From assembly GCA_905331475.1 (NCBI GenBank), contig CAJNYU010003372.1:32502-96501 (forward strand): a DNA stretch of 64,000 bases. Reading direction: 5' to 3'. Below, piece after piece: positions 23,409 to 35,209 of the stretch (positions are counted from its first letter, which is position 1; each line of letters starts with the position of its first letter). The translations under genes and the position numbers were made by a program. Origin of the DNA: Rotaria socialis (Eukaryota > Rotifera > Eurotatoria > Philodinida > Philodinidae). The notes beneath the pieces were generated by a model. It was not told the DNA's origin. It saw only the letters and a list, made by a program, of their open reading frames with translations, and made no database searches.

Positions 23409-23565
23409 CCGAGTTTTTTATTGTTTCTTTCAAGGAGTTAAATTTATCTGTAATTTTTGTTTTTTTTATTTCATGAATATTATATAGTAACTTTGTTTGA
23501 ATTAATCAACGAATCATTATTTTTCAATTTCTATTTTATATGAGCGTAATATTACACAAGATTTT

Positions 23566-24046
23566 AATTCAATTTTAATAAAGTAATACATATAGAAGTT
23601 TCGTAATGTAAAATGATTTTATTTTGACATATAATGGAAATTTTCGATCTTAGGCGATCATTTTTAATCTCGTCAAGTAGAAATTCATGCATGAGTTATA
23701 CAAAAGTAGATATATAGGTTTATGGAATAAATTTCATTGTCATTTCATCGAGTTATCTTAAATTGCAATAAATTTATAAGTGAAAAGCAAGTTTATATTG
23801 TTCATATTTATGCTATTTTGTTTTTGATGTTGAAAATATGAGTACACATAGTCAATAAATACATCATTGTCTGTACTTTTGTTTTGATTTTTTGTCATCT
23901 TTTTTTTGTCTTGTTAACATCTGTTTAAAATTTTTGGTATAAGGTTGAAAATGATCGCATAAGATCGAAAATTTCCATTATATGTTAAAATAAAATCATT
24001 TTACATTAAGAAACTTCTACATGTATATTTTTATTAAAATCAATTT
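23566..24046. mobile_element. Foldback element with about 95-bp terminal inverted repeats
   Basis: The left arm (about 23566-23665) and right arm (about 23947-24046) are near-identical inverted copies; the shared core reads GTAAAATGATTTTATTTT and continues through ATAATGGAAATTTTCGATCT. The loop of about 280 bp is non-coding and AT-rich. Structure and size fit a foldback or MITE-type non-autonomous DNA element. The exact ends are uncertain because similarity fades gradually in AT-rich sequence. Confidence 0.8.
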
Positions 24047-24146
24047 CTATTGTAGAAAAAAGCAAAAGATTCATTTTACTTGTGAATCAAACCATATTAC
24101 ATTCTCTCAGGAAGATGCTGAACGCAGATTCAACATAAATGATAAT

Positions 24147-24495
24147 CAGGGTTGCCACCTGATGAAGTCCAAAAAGCGGAAAACTGATCTTAAAAAGCGG
24201 AAAATAGCGGAAAGAAAAACAGAAACAGCGGGGGAAAAGCGGAAGCTTATATTGTTGCAGATTTGTGGTGCTTCTGAGAATATTAGGCTTTTTTTTCATA
24301 TTTATCAGATTTCTTTTTATTTCATCAAAGTTTCAAAACATAAAAGAATGCTGGCTTACGGTATTTGTGAACAATAAGAATTGATTCAATAATATCAAAT
24401 ATTATTCTATACGTAGATTTGATATGCAACACGTTTTATACGAAAAAGCGGAACAGCGGAAAAAAATTGAAAAAGCGGAAGAGATGGCAACCCTG
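24147..24495. mobile_element. hAT-type MITE with 8-bp target duplication
   Basis: The element starts CAGGGTTGCCACCT and ends with the inverse AGATGGCAACCCTG, and is flanked on both sides by the same 8 bp, ATGATAAT (24139-24146 and 24496-24503). The CAGGG/CCCTG ends and the 8-bp duplication are hallmarks of hAT insertions. It is 349 bp long and has subterminal AAAGCGGAA-type repeats at both ends, which could be transposase binding sites. Its only open frame (Lys-rich) is a translation of these repeats. Intact target duplications suggest a fairly recent insertion. Confidence 0.9.
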
Positions 24496-24703
24496 ATGAT
24501 AATCCCTACATTTAATTAATTATATAAAGCGCGTAGGACAGTTCTGCCTTCGGTCTTTTGAGCTAATATATCAATCAAGTTCTAAACATATTGTCATCAT
24601 TTGATATTTTTATTCAAAAATATTTCAACACATATACATCACAAAACAATGCTACAATAAACAGTTGTTTTTTATGAGATTAAAATAATAATAACATTTT
24701 TTG

Positions 24704-26227
24704 TTATTTTTTAAATTCAAGAATTTTACTGATTGATTTTACAACATTTTCATAGAATTTATGTTCAAATGGTATCGTACTATTATCGAAGGTGAAAACA
24801 AGCTTCTCTGATTGAAGTATTGTTTGAATTATAGTATTAAAATGAAGAATAGTATGAACTTCACCAAATCGATGTCTAAATAGAGATGTAAAACGTTATA
24901 ATAAGCAAATTTTTACATTTCATTTTTAATATAATAAAAAGCCAGCTTTTTTTGTATACATTTTCTATTACAGATTAACTCAATCAAACACTAATCTTTG
25001 ATAGCTAAGCAGTTTGAAGAAAAAAAACGTTTGCTTACATCATAGATTTCCACATAAGTTCAACATAGATATTTTGCTTTCTATGAAGTATCTGCGAGTG
25101 ATAGTATTCATCTAACTGTTGACTAATTGCTATATCATTGTAGTCGATGTTGTGTGCTAAGAAAGCAAGTATAACAAGAATAAGCTTTATTAAATATGGA
25201 TCGGCCAATGAAATACGTCCGATTTGATATTTTACTTGTTGATGTAAATATATCGTTGAAGATGAAAGGATAAATTCCACTGATCCTTGCCAATAAGGTG
25301 TTTCAAGAATAGTTTGCATCGGTTTAAGATTCATTTGATAGTGCGTATAGAACATCGTAAATGATCGTGCATTACGCATGAGTAATGCTTGTTTATTTGA
25401 ATCAGGCAATGAAATAAATTCCGGAATAGTTTCAATAAACTTTAATCCCGTGTCAGTTAATGTGTTTGTTATATCATAAATATATGAAGCTTTGGCTCGC
25501 ATTTTTAGTGGTTGAATTCCGATCGATAACAATCGTTGATGAAGCTTATTAGCTTGTGCTGCAATGTGATAGTTAAGAGAATCAAAATCGACTGATAATT
25601 TATTTAATAATAACCAATCATTTTGTGATAATTGAAAACAATGAGGCGATTGAAAATGATCCGGAGATCGTATAGTCTAAAAATAAAAATCAGATATTTT
25701 TGAATTCTAATAGGAAAATACCTTACAGAAGAATTTGTTGGTACTATGAATTGATTATTTGATGGTTTTTCATATGATTGAGATTCTAATCTTAATTCTT
25801 CACCATGTTGTTGTTGTTTATCAACTTCGAACCATTGAAAATTATCATTTTCTTTTATACGAAACAATTCTCTTTTCATTCCAACTCGAAAACAAGTAAG
25901 AAGTCTGCAATATGTACAACATTTTCGTGTCTGCTGATTTATTTCACAGCTGCCTCCCGCACGACAATATAAATCGTTCAAACTCGTGAATGCATTACGA
26001 CGAAAAAATATTTTACAGCTCATACAAGTTATTGCACCAAAATTATAGCCACGTGCCATGGATCCACATACGACGCATATTAACCGTTTTCTTCCTGTCG
26101 TAGAATCCGGAAATATATAATAAGATGTTGTTGAAAGTCTCTAATAATATAAAAAAAGCGATTGAAGAAAAATTCATTTACAATACGCCATTAAAATTAC
26201 CCGACAGTATGATGAGATAGTTGCCAT
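24704..26227 (-). CDS. Nuclear hormone receptor, orphan
   Basis: Four exons on the minus strand: 26227-26201, 26140-25727, 25676-25039, 24875-24704; 416 residues. The DNA-binding domain (about residues 30-100) has all eight zinc cysteines: CVVC, then CMSCKIFFRR as P-box helix, then CRAGGSC and CCTYC, followed by RLLTCFRVGM. The hinge is Gln/Glu-rich. The ligand-binding domain covers roughly 200-416 and is helical (SYIYDITNTLTDTGLKFIE, PYLIKLILVILAFL), ending in LEFKK. It binds DNA as a ligand-regulated or orphan transcription factor. The P-box CMSCKIFF is unusual compared with CEGCKGFF or CESCKAFF, so I cannot place it in a named subfamily. Exon 1 (MATISSYCR) is short and the least secure. 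A decayed copy of its ligand-binding domain lies at 29.5-30.0 kb. Confidence 0.87.
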
Positions 26228-26736
26228 TGTTAATAATTACCTTTCTAGAAAGAATTATAGTGTAAAAATGAATAGATGAAGCGTATTTAAAAGAAGCATT
26301 AGGCTAGAAAAATAACTACTTTTCGTTCTCTAGTAATTTTTCTATATATATTTTTAGCTCAAAAGAAAGATAAATCAAGCTTATCAAATATTTTCAATTG
26401 GTACTGTAATTTATCAAGCTAAATGTTTTCTGTCATAACATATTTTTGATGATGTCACTGAAACGAAGAAATTTATCAATACAAAAGAGATATGTCCCGT
26501 CGAGAGGTTATCCAATTCAAATTCTGTCTTTCTAGGTAGTCCACTGAGAATATTGTCTAATAACAGTTAAAAATTCTATTTAGATAGAAAATGAACAGCT
26601 GCACGAAGTAACAATTTACTTAACAAACCTTTCTATTGTATGAAAGTGGAATTGGGCACATGCGAAGCTCTTACATCTTAAATTCAAAGTTTAATTGCAG
26701 ACGAAGTAGAGGATTCATTTGAACTTTTCAAACAAA

Positions 26737-26769
<33 letters not shown>

Positions 26770-28029
26770 TTACACGTTTTGTTGTAGATTAAAAAAGGAG
26801 TAAAGTACGTTATCGTTTTTTTTTCTAAATCAAAAATGAAATTGTTTTCCTTAAAATGATCATTTTTAATCTTGCCTAAAATTACAAAATTCTACGGATG
26901 ATGTAATCAGACATGTCTGTCTGTCTACTAGAGTTGAAGTGTTTTTTGAGAAACAACCTGTTGTTTTATTTCTGTTGCAATTAATTTCAGTCTATTGATA
27001 ATTGTCTATTATACATGAAGGTAACCCTTGAACACGGAAGAGTTTTTTCAATTTCGATTATAATAAGGCAGTTTTTCAAAATTCTACTTTTGTTAGCTGG
27101 TTTGGAAAATTTTTCTTTTAGTCGATGGTCTATCAATTAGTAACTAAGAGCAACTATTCAACGCTATAAACCACAAGAAGGAAATTTTATTTCGAAATAT
27201 TAGTTGTTATTTTGAATAATACCCACTTAACTTTGATGAAAATTTTTCACATCGAAACGTTTTGGCTGCATACTAAGAAAGGATCACAAAGCAAACAAGA
27301 TCACTTCTTCAATTACTTCTATTCATTTATCACACTGAAGCGAAGTTTTTTCTTACATATAAAAGAAAAAAAAGAGTGACAAACAAAACCGGGCTAAATG
27401 GGTACATTTCTTGTGTTTGTTTTTATTCTACTTTTGTACCCGTCTATGATATGATAGGCAGCAATGAGGTTCTTAATTTGTTTTTTCATGAATAAGATAC
27501 AAAAAACAGACGAAGAAAAAAATAATACATTGAGTAGACTAATCTTTTTTTTCATATATAAGATCACTGATCCGATCATGAAATACTTCATGCGAGAATT
27601 TTCTCTATCTGGATCAAAACATATTTAGGTTTATTGAGAACATAAACAAACTTTGCACTAACATGTCTCGAATTGCAATCAAATCTTTGTTTGTGTTTTA
27701 TAATTACGAGTTTAAAGTTATAAACTTTTTAACGATAGATTTAATGAAATAGAAATTAGCTTGAAACAATTAAAACGCTGATGATCATCGATTTCAATTA
27801 TAAAATGTCAATTAAAAGAGAAGAGGTATTTTTGATTATTTTGTGAATTCGTTTTCAAAAAAGTTCGAAAACATTATGATTCAATAGGGAGCAATTAATT
27901 ACGAACACGTTAAAAATTTTATTCGATATAAAATTGCATGTATACAATCAAATCGATCCCATATTTATTTATTAGATACAGTCATTCATGGTTTTTCTCC
28001 GATCTTTCATGGACTCTTTAAATAGCATA
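26228..28029. other. Gene-free interval with GAA repeat
   Basis: AT-rich, with a (GAA)n tract at about 26739-26766. A plus-strand open stretch at about 27900-28027, ending in TAG, reads like a C-terminal exon (NYEHVKNFIRYKIACIQSNR) but has no recognisable partner. A GATCATTTTTAATCT motif near 26859 also occurs in the foldback element at 23.6 kb. Confidence 0.45.
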
Positions 28030-28219
28030 ACATGTAAGGGAAGTTAGTGATAGATTCGAGTTTTTCCTGGAACGATTCACCCCATCAATCGTCCCTTTTG
28101 TTCATTTGTTGACCATAGCGTGTCTGACACGCTATGGTCAACAAATGAACAAATGGCATAATTGATGGGACGAATCATTCCAGGAAGCTGTCGAATTTTT
28201 CGCTAACTTTCCGTACATT
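28030..28219. mobile_element. 190-bp foldback with perfect central palindrome
   Basis: The whole segment is one large inverted repeat centred on base 28125. The inner 25 bp on each side (28100-28124 and 28126-28150, arm GTTCATTTGTTGACCATAGC..) are perfect with a single unpaired base. The outer arms out to about 28030 and 28219 pair with scattered mismatches (CCTGGAACGATTC against CCTGGAATGATTC). It could be a foldback or MITE, or the scar of an inverted duplication formed during break repair. Confidence 0.88.
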
Positions 28220-28254
28220 AAACAGCCTACACTAGACGACGATCTTGACTTCGA

Positions 28255-28450
28255 TCTGTCCAGATTCTTGCTTTTCTTGAACATCAGACAAGATTCTTTT
28301 GCCATTCCTTCTGTACAAGATTCTTGCTTGAAGAAACAGATCTTGTCTTTCTGGCAGGATTCTTGTGTTCTTGTATTCTTGCATTTCTCGAAGAATTCTA
28401 TTATTTTTTTGCAATCCTTACAGGATTCTCGTTTCTTGCTTTCTTACCAT
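28255..28450. repeat. Degenerate ATTCTTG-rich repeat
   Basis: Many imperfect, irregularly spaced copies of CAAGATTCTTGCTT or CAGGATTCTTG. Open frames on both strands here (Arg/Gln/Leu-rich) are by-products of the repeat and are not annotated. Confidence 0.6.
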
Positions 28451-29514
28451 TTTGACAAATCCTTGTAATAAAATGGATTTCCTTTAGGCATCCATACGGT
28501 TCCCTCCTTTCGGTACTATGATATTTTAAGTTCGAATTAAAAAAATACACAAAAAGCACATTACACGTACAACCAAATATAGAATAAGTTCATATCGCTT
28601 ACAAAAAAAAATACAGAAAAAAATCATTGAACAAAACTCTATATTGAAAAAATGCGTCTGTTACAGTTCGCCAGCATCATCTTCATTATCATCTAGAAAG
28701 AAAAAGATATAACGTTGAAGCTTCTGTATATTTATAGGTTTATATACAACGACATCAAGTGATATTTTCCTTGAAGACATGATACAAATCGTTGAAAGGA
28801 AAAGAAAAAAGAAACTTGCCTGAATTTCAAAAAGTCTTGAATATCTTGCCATTCTTGTCTGAGTCTTATTTATCTGATCAATCAGACTAGATTGTGCTTT
28901 TCTTGAATAACATGCAAGAGTCTGAAGACAAGCTCGTCGACTAGTGCGTATATCTTAAATAAAATTGTATTTCTATGTGCGTCAGAGAAAAGAAATAAGA
29001 CTTTCTCATTTAATTTAATTTCAAATATGTTTCACGGTTACTCTACAATGTATTTTTTCAGTTGAATAAACATCCTAGGCATTGCGAGTAATGAAGAAGG
29101 CGTGCTAAATCTTTATCGAATAACTTCATTAAACTTTATATAGTCATTTAATTATATTTTACTATTATTAAACTGCTGTCAATAAAAATATGATGCTGTA
29201 ATTTCGTATTGGTTGACGATGCTTAGTCTTCTATGCAAGAAAAATTGTTTGAAAAATATTTGAACCGTTCAAAAGAGAAAATATTTAAACAAATCTTCTG
29301 ACGCTTGAATTACTAATTTTATATGAATAAGAAAAAAAAATACAAAATCTTATGGGACACTTTATTGGCATGAAGGTACTGACAAAAATCGCTGAAAATC
29401 TTGATTAAAATATTTCCTATGTCAAAACAAAACATTAAGCAAATGAAAATGTCATATTTCCATTATACTTCTAAAGATATCATTTTGTATTTCATAAAAT
29501 TTACATGCATGATA
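28451..29514. other. Gene-free interval
   Basis: AT-rich DNA; a minus-strand frame at 28661-28852 has no domain. Nothing else supported. Confidence 0.4.
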
Positions 29515-29990
29515 ACTTTCATCTGATTGCTATGATATTGTCGTCTCGTATGTTGCGTTAAGAAAGTAAGCATAGAAAAGTAAATAATCTAAGTAAATAT
29601 GGGTCAAATAATAAGATACGATTGATATGGCATTTCATTGCAGTATTCATATACACACAATTCAGAGTAAAAGAACAATGTCTGAAGAAGATTTTCAATA
29701 TATCGGTGTTTTACATTCACTTGAAAAGGATCAAAAGAACATTTCTAAAAATTGTATCATCCAGACATGTTTATTAAAAATGATGCGTTTAACAAATTTC
29801 AATGTAGTATCGGTAAGATTTTTCATCATATCGCAAATGTACCAAGCCTCTAATTCTATTTTATAAGTTGAATTCTGATGCATTATAATTATTGAAGATC
29901 GTCTGATAATTAAAAATAAGTTTTTGTCCGTCATGACTTAAATGAAGCATTAGAATTTTCAGACGTGATATGTGACAAAAGATGTACTCA
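29515..29990 (-). pseudogene. Nuclear receptor ligand-binding-domain relic
   Basis: The minus-strand translation resembles the ligand-binding domain of the intact receptor at 24.7-26.2 kb, in the same order but across frameshifts and stops. The block YICDMMKNLTDTTLKFVKR corresponds to YIYDITNTLTDTGLKFIET of the intact gene, and further along DPYLLRLFTFLCLLS corresponds to DPYLIKLILVILAFL, followed by DDNIIAI against NDIAI. At least one frameshift separates the two blocks and stops interrupt the second. No zinc-finger part is recognisable nearby. It is a dead, partial tandem copy in the same orientation, about 3.3 kb beyond the 3' end of its parent. Confidence 0.78.
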
Positions 29991-32554
29991 TAGTTCTCGG
30001 AAGTCAACAAAATATGTAAAAACTATTTTTTATTGCTCTAATGAACAGAACTGAAGACTAAGACTCCTGTACTAATTGATTAGTGTACAAGTAAAGTTAA
30101 TAAATTTTAATTAAATTTTGAAAAAATAGAAAGTATAGAAAAAAACAAGGATTCAGCAGTGAGTATACTATCGGCAAGTAGGTAACCTTGCCCTAGGATA
30201 TGTAATTTTCATTTGTTGATTTGTTCGTACGTTCAATCTTAGGCACAGCCGAGTAGTCGTTTTCTATGATATTATGGACTCAAAAATTCATAATAAAATT
30301 TGTTTTAAACACATCTAAGAAGATAAAAATTGACAGAATGTTACCATTTTGTCTTCTTCTATGGACTCGTAACCTCGAAAGAAGATATCGATAACTATCT
30401 TTGATTGTAAACCAAACAATTTTAACATCACATCAGCAAAATAAAAACAAAGTAATAAGCATCGATGTTCTCAAGCTAATATAAATTGCTACCGCATTCA
30501 TTTCTTAAAAGATTACAGACAAAATGCTCTTTTCTATAGATTCCTGTTGAACCATTTTTTCACATGCGCTCATCAAGGCTTATAAAAATGATCCAAACTG
30601 GCGTGCCACTTCTATTGGCTACTCTATAACCTAATTGTTTAATGGAGTTAACATCTATTAGATCGGTACCTAGAACATTTGTTTCAAAAACAATGCGTCG
30701 AACAATAATTTTGATCATGATATCATCATCTTGATTTTTGAATAAACTTTGTCATTTTAACGTTTACTGATGCATCATATCGTATAGAAAAAATTGAGGC
30801 ATACAAACCTCACAACATGTCTATTACGTTTCTTTTGTAATAGTGAAAAGATAATTCAAACAAAAAATTTTCCTTTCTTATTATTATCCCAAGCAGATAT
30901 AATTAACTTAATTATGTCTTACATAAGCAAGATCTTTATCAATTGTGTGTTATTGTTTTCAAGTAAATCTGTCATTAAGAATATCATTTGACCTTTCTTG
31001 TCCATTGCACAGATTTTGTGAAACATTAAAAAGAAAGTTCATTTTTTATACAATTATAATAATATTGATTTTATTATTGTTTTGTTATAATTCGTCTTAT
31101 CTTGAAATCTGAATGCCATGCATAAAACTGCATGTACGCAAAACATAAAAGAAGCTTAGTTAATAGTGCCTTAGTTACTAAGTTGTCAACGGACCAAAAA
31201 AATCTCTATCGATATCAAAATGAAAGTAGAGCGTGATTACAATAGTTTTTTCGATGGCATGTGTACTTGTTAAATGACATGATTCATGAAGAAAACAAAA
31301 GAGGGTGCGTGATTATCTCGATGTCCTTTTGCAAGCGCTCATTACAGATAACATGCATTTAAGGTTCAGATGAGTCCCATCAATAAAAAGGACATAAGTA
31401 AGATTTCGTTTTTTTATTGGATGTCTGCATAGGGTGTGTTATTTTTATCCATAAATTTGTTGTTTAGTATTTTAAATTGCGTTGGTGCGACAAGATTATA
31501 AGATAAAAATCCAATGATACGCCTACAGATTTATGGGCTTCTAAATGTTTTCATTGAGACTAGTCATAAAAAAATAGGAAAAAAATTGCAAAAATTCAAA
31601 TACTACAGATAAAATATTTAAAAAAAATCTATATCAGCACGCACTATTTTATTTAATGATGATTGTATCGACGTTTCCCAGAACTATGACTATTGCTGCA
31701 AATATCATATTCTGTTCGTGTCAATAGTAGAGATGTTTGTCTTCGTGCAATTATAAATCCATTATGAACGTTTAATTTTAGTAAATTATTGAGCTCGTAT
31801 TCCGTGAATTATTTTCTATTAAATTCAAAAGTAGCTCAACTATGAATTTCAATCAAATGTCACAATGTTCTGTTATCTAGTCAGTTTTAACATGACTTCT
31901 CTTGAGAATTAAATTTCTTTCAGTATGGTGCAAGACATTTATCTTACGTTTTGTGTTATTGAACATTTCTAACCTAATAAAAACTGAATTAGTTATGATA
32001 AAAGGAAGATTCTCGTACTTTAGAACAGTGATATCGTTGTTAAAATTTTTCTTCATAAATCTTTTACTCACAAATGACGTTCTTTTTTTGAATAATTAAA
32101 AATCATGACTACTTTATCATAAGTCCAGGAACTTTTTCTTTTATTTAAATGTTAATATGCGAAGACTAATTAATGCTATATGAAAAGTTCAAATGAAACC
32201 AACTAAGAATATCTATGAATAATTTATGGTTTACTTTAAAGAATAAAGATTATCAATTCTATGCAGTCTTACTCATCACAATAAAGAGGTTTATTTTAAA
32301 GATCTTATCAAAAATGTAAAAGTTGCTGAATGTCATGATTTTCAGTAACTATCACTTCTCTATGAACGCTAGAATAATCGATTCAGCTAATCTAAATATT
32401 TTATTCACGTATGTTTCATTGAAAAAACGACCTGATAATAGTTTTCTTTTGCTTTTCGCTCTAATATAATTTACTTGTAAGATGAAGTTCTTTATGAATT
32501 GCATTTTTATTTAATTACGTTAATTCAGAACTCGAATGAAATAGCGATTAGAAA
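29991..32554. other. Gene-free interval
   Basis: About 2.5 kb of AT-rich DNA. Open frames on both strands are short, Phe/Ile/Lys-rich and without domains. No structured repeat recognised. Confidence 0.4.
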
Positions 32555-33092
32555 CCTATCATAATCGATTTTTAAAAGAAAAATATTTTTTTCGGAATGG
32601 ACTTTTCTCACTTGAAAGAAGTACTTTAGGCTTGTTTCTATTAGGAAAAAAACAACATTTTGTGCTTTAGAATTAACCTGCTTTAACTCGATTTTTGCAG
32701 ATTATATCAACAAATCGGATGCGATTTATAATATATTCTTAATGAGATAATTTTCTCATAAGAATATAATTGATTTAAGTAACTGATTCGAGCAATAAAA
32801 CTTCAAAATACTTTCTTCCATTATGAATCTTTCTCGTGTGCATGATATACATCTTTTCACAGTAGAAATCATGTTCTATCTAATCGAGAAAGAAAAAAAA
32901 ACATAAGAGACTTGTCGATTAGAAACCTTGACAACATTAGTTATATCGAAAATAAAGAATAGAATCTCTTTTACAAATACTTGCTATTTTATCTTTAAAG
33001 TTAATCATAAAAAAAAGGAATATTTCTCTCCTTTATTACTTATTCTTTTAAAACAAGTTTATCAATATATCTATTTTTTCAAGAAGATATAT
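32555..33092. repeat. Long direct repeat, copy A
   Basis: Matches 37190-37725 in the same orientation. From about 32663 to 33062 the two copies are almost identical (about 400 bp), while the first 100 bp has many differences and weaker similarity seems to extend further left. It is non-coding in all frames on inspection. The uneven divergence suggests partial gene conversion or two superimposed events. Confidence 0.9.
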
Positions 33093-33480
33093 ATAACTCA
33101 AGAACAAAAGCGAAACTCATAGTGCGTACTCCACCCGTATTCTCACTGTAATTACCCTGTGTTTCAAGCTTTTTCCGGAGTTGCGTATGCCCCCCCCCCC
33201 TCCGCTTTATTTGTACTAATTACAAAAATACATGTAAGGTTATTTTTTAACGGTTGACTATTGTACACCCTTTATTGAAGAAAACACTCCATCATATATA
33301 CTATATGAAAAACTCAGACAGAGAGATAGTTAGTACTAGAGAGAAAGAGAGAATTATTACACAGAGCAATATATGTTCCTTTGACCTGTGACAAGAAACA
33401 TAAAGAGAAAACTACATAGAAGAAGAATAGAAGTGATGACATGATCTCGGGAAAGGTGAGGATCATAATAATACACTAGC
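33093..33480. other. Spacer with poly-C tract
   Basis: Contains an uninterrupted run of C at about 33190-33200 in otherwise AT-rich DNA, and a purine-rich stretch (GAGAGAT, GAGAAAGAGAGA) at 33319-33352. No gene seen. Confidence 0.5.
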
Positions 33481-34793
33481 ATAGTTTCCACCATTAACTA
33501 AATGAGGAAATTTTTGTTTTGTATCGCGATATCATCTTAAACATTGAGCAAAATGAAGTCATGATGGTATAATCATTAGAAGTGCATATACGATAGCACT
33601 TGTTGCCAACCATTACACTAGAAACTACGTGTTGATGATGAAGAATTGACTGGTCGCCGTGCAAAGTCATAAATATAAAAACAAAAGAAATATCCAATTT
33701 CCAAAAAAGATTAATTCAAGTGATATTAATTGATCACCTAGACAAAGATCAGCAAAAACAACACGATAAAATGGTGTACAAATAATTCGGATCAAAGTTT
33801 TTAAAAACCGAAATCGAGCATGATGATCAATAGTTGGTGTTGGATTAAATAAAAAACACGAATTAATGTAACAAAACCAAATAGTTGAATAAAGATCAAA
33901 ATAAGATCATAAAACAAAACAAATAGAAAAATTTCTTTTGCTAAAAATTGTTGATAAGTTAAATGATTTCGCGGATCTATTTCAAATATTAATACATGAT
34001 TAATATCAAATGATGACTGACTAGAATTATATGAAGAAAAACAAGAAATGTTGCACGATAAAGAAATAATGCTGGTAGTCAAGCAAGTGGTTTTGTGATT
34101 GACTATCATGAAGATTTGCACCAAGAATAGTAACAGCCGAAAATAAAAATATAAATCATTCCTAAGAAAAAATTCGTTTTTTTTTATAAATTCATGTCTA
34201 ACAACAAAAAGAATTCTTTGCCAACAAAAGCTCCAACACGAAAATTAATTGCTGGTAATTATTTTTCTTCTAATGGTTCATCACGTAAACGTTTCATTGC
34301 ACGCGCTCAATCACCTTCTTCAAGTGCTTCAGAATAAACTGTTTCAACATCATTTATTAAATTGTTCAACACGTTTTGATATATGCAATGGAGCTAAATC
34401 AATATGTAATTTTCCAGAGATTAAAATGCTTTTACTTTCATTCTTTGCCACATATTGTTTGAAATAATTTCTCAGGCTATTTTTAATATTTTTTGAAAAC
34501 CAGTAAAATTTAATGTTTGATAATTTTGTAACAAAACAAGCATCAAATAAAATTCCCTGAAAGCTAATTTTAAATTATTACGTTTACTATATTGTACACG
34601 CTGTGGTATAACACGTATTAATGATGTATGTTCTTCGGAATGACTGCCATACCATGGGGTTTTATTATTGTTGATCTTGTTTTCTCATTTTGTTCATTAT
34701 CAACATCTGATTCACTAGTTAAATGATGTACGACGACGAGATTATTCAACATAACCAACTTGATTTTTTAAAGTTTCCCATCGTCGTAATACT
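33481..34793 (-). pseudogene. XPR1: Relic of an XPR1-like phosphate exporter
   Basis: The minus-strand translation follows XPR1 order from the second half of the SPX domain into the EXS domain, across several frames with internal stops. SPX remnants: [19 protein letters not shown] and [11 protein letters not shown] linker remnant reads RARAMKRLRDEPLEE. EXS remnants: INHVLIFEIDPRNHL, FADLCLGDQLISLELI, and near the low-coordinate end CLR.YRDTKQKFPHLVNGG. XPR1 is an SPX-gated plasma-membrane phosphate exporter of about 700 residues; the first SPX part and the last membrane part are absent. The SPX end begins right after an acceptor-like TTTACAG, so an exon border seems preserved. Multiple frameshifts make it dead. 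It lies between the two copies of a long direct repeat. Confidence 0.82.
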
Positions 34794-35209
34794 CTGTAAA
34801 AAAAACCTAGGGTGGATGTAGGTGTTCTAGGTGCAAGGGCGCCTCTGTAGGCAAAAAATATCTAGAGGTTGATAGAGGGCTAACAAATTATTCGCAAGGA
34901 TAAAGGGTTTTTGCTGCTCACGAGTACCCTCTCCCCTCCTTAAAAATTTCTGGTTACGCTCCTGCCGGTTGTTCCTCATCAAAGTGTTCTGGATCTTGGA
35001 CATACATAAATATCTACAAATTCAACTTTAACATAAAATCTGTTTTTTCTCTAGAAACATCTAACTCATTCTGAACGAGAAATAACTTTTTGAAGCACAA
35101 ACAGATGATCGAGGAGGATTTCCTTTTTATAAAAGAAAACATAATGTTCTAAAATTCATCTCTTATTTTAGCTCTTGAATATATTTGGTACTGTGCAGCA
35201 GGTATTGTG
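34794..35209. other. Spacer with possible hAT terminus scrap
   Basis: A less AT-rich stretch at 34800-34970 ends near GGTTACGCTCCTG (about 34954-34966), whose complement CAGGAGCGTAACC resembles hAT-type ends such as CAGGGGCGTAGCC. No matching opposite end or target duplication was found, so it is only a possible fragment. Confidence 0.35.

Noticed and set aside
24021..24377. 118-codon plus-strand frame, Lys-rich
   Set aside because: It runs from the right arm of the foldback into the hAT MITE and mostly translates the AAAGCGGAA repeats; removal of the MITE shortens it to a few tens of codons.
28232..28468. Overlapping 60- and 66-codon frames on opposite strands
   Set aside because: Both are translations of the ATTCTTG-rich degenerate repeat.
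33801..34467. Open frames on both strands in the XPR1 relic taken as small genes
   Set aside because: They are pieces or antisense shadows of the frameshifted XPR1-like coding sequence, with homology running across their ends.
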